NCBI GenBank assembly: GCA_046290435.1
Contig: JBKAGO010000040.1
Coordinates: forward strand, 75,338-139,337
Source of the DNA: CAVQUE01 sp046290435
GTDB taxonomy: Bacteria; Actinomycetota; Acidimicrobiia; Acidimicrobiales; UBA8592
Length of the DNA: 64,000 nucleotides
Direction: 5' to 3'
Shown here: positions 62,884 to 64,000 of the stretch, one piece after another
How the letters are laid out: each line of letters opens with the position of its first letter
Position numbering within the stretch: position 1 is the stretch's first letter
Notes under the pieces: generated by a model
Told to the model about the DNA's origin: nothing
What the model saw: only the letters and a program-made list of their open reading frames with translations
Databases searched by the model: none
Program-made: the position numbers and the translations under genes

Positions 62884-63957
62884 GTGACCCGACCCGCCAG
62901 TGCTCTCGACCGCATCCGGACAGGCCTGACCTTCGACGACGTCCTGTTGGTGCCCCGTCGATCCTCCATCCGCAGCCGTGGCGACGTGTCTCTGCGTACC
63001 CGGCTGAGCCGCAACGTCGAGATCGACCTGCCGATCATCGCCGCCAACATGGACACCGTGTGCGAGCAGGAGATGGCGCTGGCGATGGCGCGCCTCGGCG
63101 GCGTGGGCATCATCCACCGGTTCCTGCCCATCACCGCGCAGGCGGCGATGATCGAACACGTCAAGAACTCCTCCGCCGACCACGTGGTCGGCGCCGCCGT
63201 CGGCACCGACCACGACGCTCTGGTCCGCTCCAAGGCGCTCGTCGCCGCGGGTGTGGACGTGCTGGTGCTCGACATCGCCCACGGTCACGCCGAGCACGCC
63301 ATCGACGCGCTGAAGGCCCTCAAGGACGCCCATCCCGACACCGACGTCATCGCCGGCAACGTCGCCACCCAGGGCGGCGCCGAGGATCTCTACGAGGCCG
63401 GAGCCGACGCCATCAAGGTGGGCGTCGGACCGGGTGGCGTGTGCACGACCCGTCTGGTCGCCGGCGTAGGGGTGCCGCAGTTGAGCGCCATTGCCGCCGC
63501 CCACGGCGTGCCGGTACCGATCATCGCCGACGGCGGCATCCGCAACTCCGGCGACATCGCCAAGGCCATCGCCGCCGGCGCCGACACCGTCATGATCGGT
63601 TCGATGTTCGCCGGCACCAAGGAGAGCCCCGGCGAGGTCGAGTCGACCACTCGCGGCCTCATCAAGCGGGTGCGGGGTATGGCCAGCTTCGAGGCGCTCG
63701 AGGCCCGGGCCGAACGCCACGGCGAAGAGATCGACCACGAGTACTTCGAACAGCGCGCCCCCGAGGGCGTCGAGGGCGTGGTGCCCTACAAGGGCGAGGT
63801 CGGCAAGCTCGTGGGCACCCTGATGGCCGGCCTCAAGAGCGGCATGAGCTACAGCAACGCCCGCACCATCCCCGAGTTCTGGGAGAAGGCAGAGTTCGTC
63901 CGCGTCACCGCCGTCGGCCTCCGCGAGAACCTCCCCCACGCCACGCTCGGCGACTGA
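62884..63957 (+). CDS. IMP dehydrogenase / GMP reductase family protein without CBS domains
   Basis: The 357-residue protein has the IMPDH/GMPR core: LTFDDVLLVPRRSSIRSRGD, the NAD/substrate loop GVGPGGVCTTRLVAGVGVPQ with catalytic C187, VPIIADGGIRNSGDIAKA, and the flap-region VRGMASFEALEARAERHGEE. IMPDHs normally carry a CBS pair after about residue 90; here the core continues directly, so it is CBS-less, as in GMP reductases. The C-terminus (PEGVEGVVPYKGEVGKLV) is more IMPDH-like. Oxidation of IMP or reduction of GMP cannot be decided. GTG at 62884 follows GAAAGG. Confidence 0.85.
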   Translation: MTRPASALDRIRTGLTFDDVLLVPRRSSIRSRGDVSLRTRLSRNVEIDLPIIAANMDTVCEQEMALAMARLGGVGIIHRFLPITAQAAMIEHVKNSSADHVVGAAVGTDHDALVRSKALVAAGVDVLVLDIAHGHAEHAIDALKALKDAHPDTDVIAGNVATQGGAEDLYEAGADAIKVGVGPGGVCTTRLVAGVGVPQLSAIAAAHGVPVPIIADGGIRNSGDIAKAIAAGADTVMIGSMFAGTKESPGEVESTTRGLIKRVRGMASFEALEARAERHGEEIDHEYFEQRAPEGVEGVVPYKGEVGKLVGTLMAGLKSGMSYSNARTIPEFWEKAEFVRVTAVGLRENLPHATLGD

Positions 63958-63974
63958 GGGCTGGGGTCCAACCA

Positions 63975-64000
63975 CTGGGGTCAAGTCGTACTTTCAACCA
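63975..64000. repeat. Possible left arm of another inverted repeat, cut by the window end
   Basis: The last bases read TGGGGTCAAGTCGTACTTTC followed by AACCA, which begins with the same GGGGTCA that opens the family B repeats. It lies just after the stop of the guaB-like gene, the usual place for these elements here. The pairing arm would be outside the window. Confidence 0.35.

Overview
The window is a gene-dense, high-GC stretch that looks like an actinobacterial chromosome, most probably of the class Acidimicrobiia (an Ilumatobacter-like organism). This is an inference. It rests on several LLM-family enzymes of the F420-dependent type, a mycothiol-type (MDMPI) protein, a DUF222/HNH '13E12' endonuclease gene, abundant GTG starts, ATGA/GTGA operon overlaps, and many genes that begin 6-8 bases after a TANNNT hexamer (leaderless transcripts). 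I saw no rRNA, tRNA or CRISPR array.

Region 1 (1-15.8 kb) is a nucleobase and nitrogen catabolism block. After the 3' end of an FAD oxidoreductase gene, the minus strand carries a nitrilase-type beta-ureidopropionase, a class III aminotransferase, a dihydropyrimidinase, a methylmalonate-semialdehyde dehydrogenase and an LLM oxidoreductase. Together these give the late steps of reductive pyrimidine breakdown. A second minus-strand operon holds a ribose-type ABC importer (ATPase, permease, lipoprotein), a 2-oxoglutarate/Fe(II) dioxygenase and a VOC protein. A divergent MocR regulator, and then an Lrp regulator divergent from alanine dehydrogenase, complete the block. Alanine dehydrogenase would recycle the alanine made by the aminotransferase.

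Region 2 (15.8-33 kb) is acyl-CoA, hydrocarbon and shikimate metabolism. It contains a crotonase / amidohydrolase / double CaiB-BaiF operon, an orphan asparagine-synthetase-like protein, and a thioesterase. The thioesterase follows an oleA-oleBC-oleD operon for head-to-head hydrocarbon (olefin) synthesis. Next come an aromatic/histidinol-phosphate aminotransferase with aroQ, an MFS exporter, purU, a YbhN-like membrane protein and an LLM protein.

Region 3 (33-43 kb) starts with an HU gene and its terminator, an ABC exporter whose ATPase carries a cyclic-nucleotide-binding domain, and a succinate-semialdehyde dehydrogenase. It then becomes an accessory island: vapBC, a YczE-like protein, DUF2277, decayed methyltransferase/MntA/HepT remnants, a DUF222-HNH gene and an XRE + nucleotidyltransferase pair.

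Region 4 (43-54 kb) is redox and sulfur chemistry. It holds a cytoplasmic-type molybdopterin oxidoreductase with a fused NrfC-NrfD partner and a divergent LysR regulator, an RHH/MazF toxin-antitoxin pair, and a GntR regulator. A cst-like persulfide operon follows (CstB-type persulfide dioxygenase-rhodanese, rhodanese-DUF2892, SulP transporter) with a divergent CsoR-family repressor whose cysteine pattern is that of a persulfide sensor.

Region 5 (54-64 kb) holds dehydrogenases (Zn-ADH, two SDRs), two TetR regulators, a histidine phosphatase, a DUF952 gene whose start is triplicated by a 53-bp tandem repeat, an MDMPI protein, an NAD-binding epimerase-like protein, a MaoC-like double hot-dog protein and a CBS-less IMP dehydrogenase/GMP reductase. 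Two families of long inverted repeats (two copies each) lie at the 3' ends of genes.
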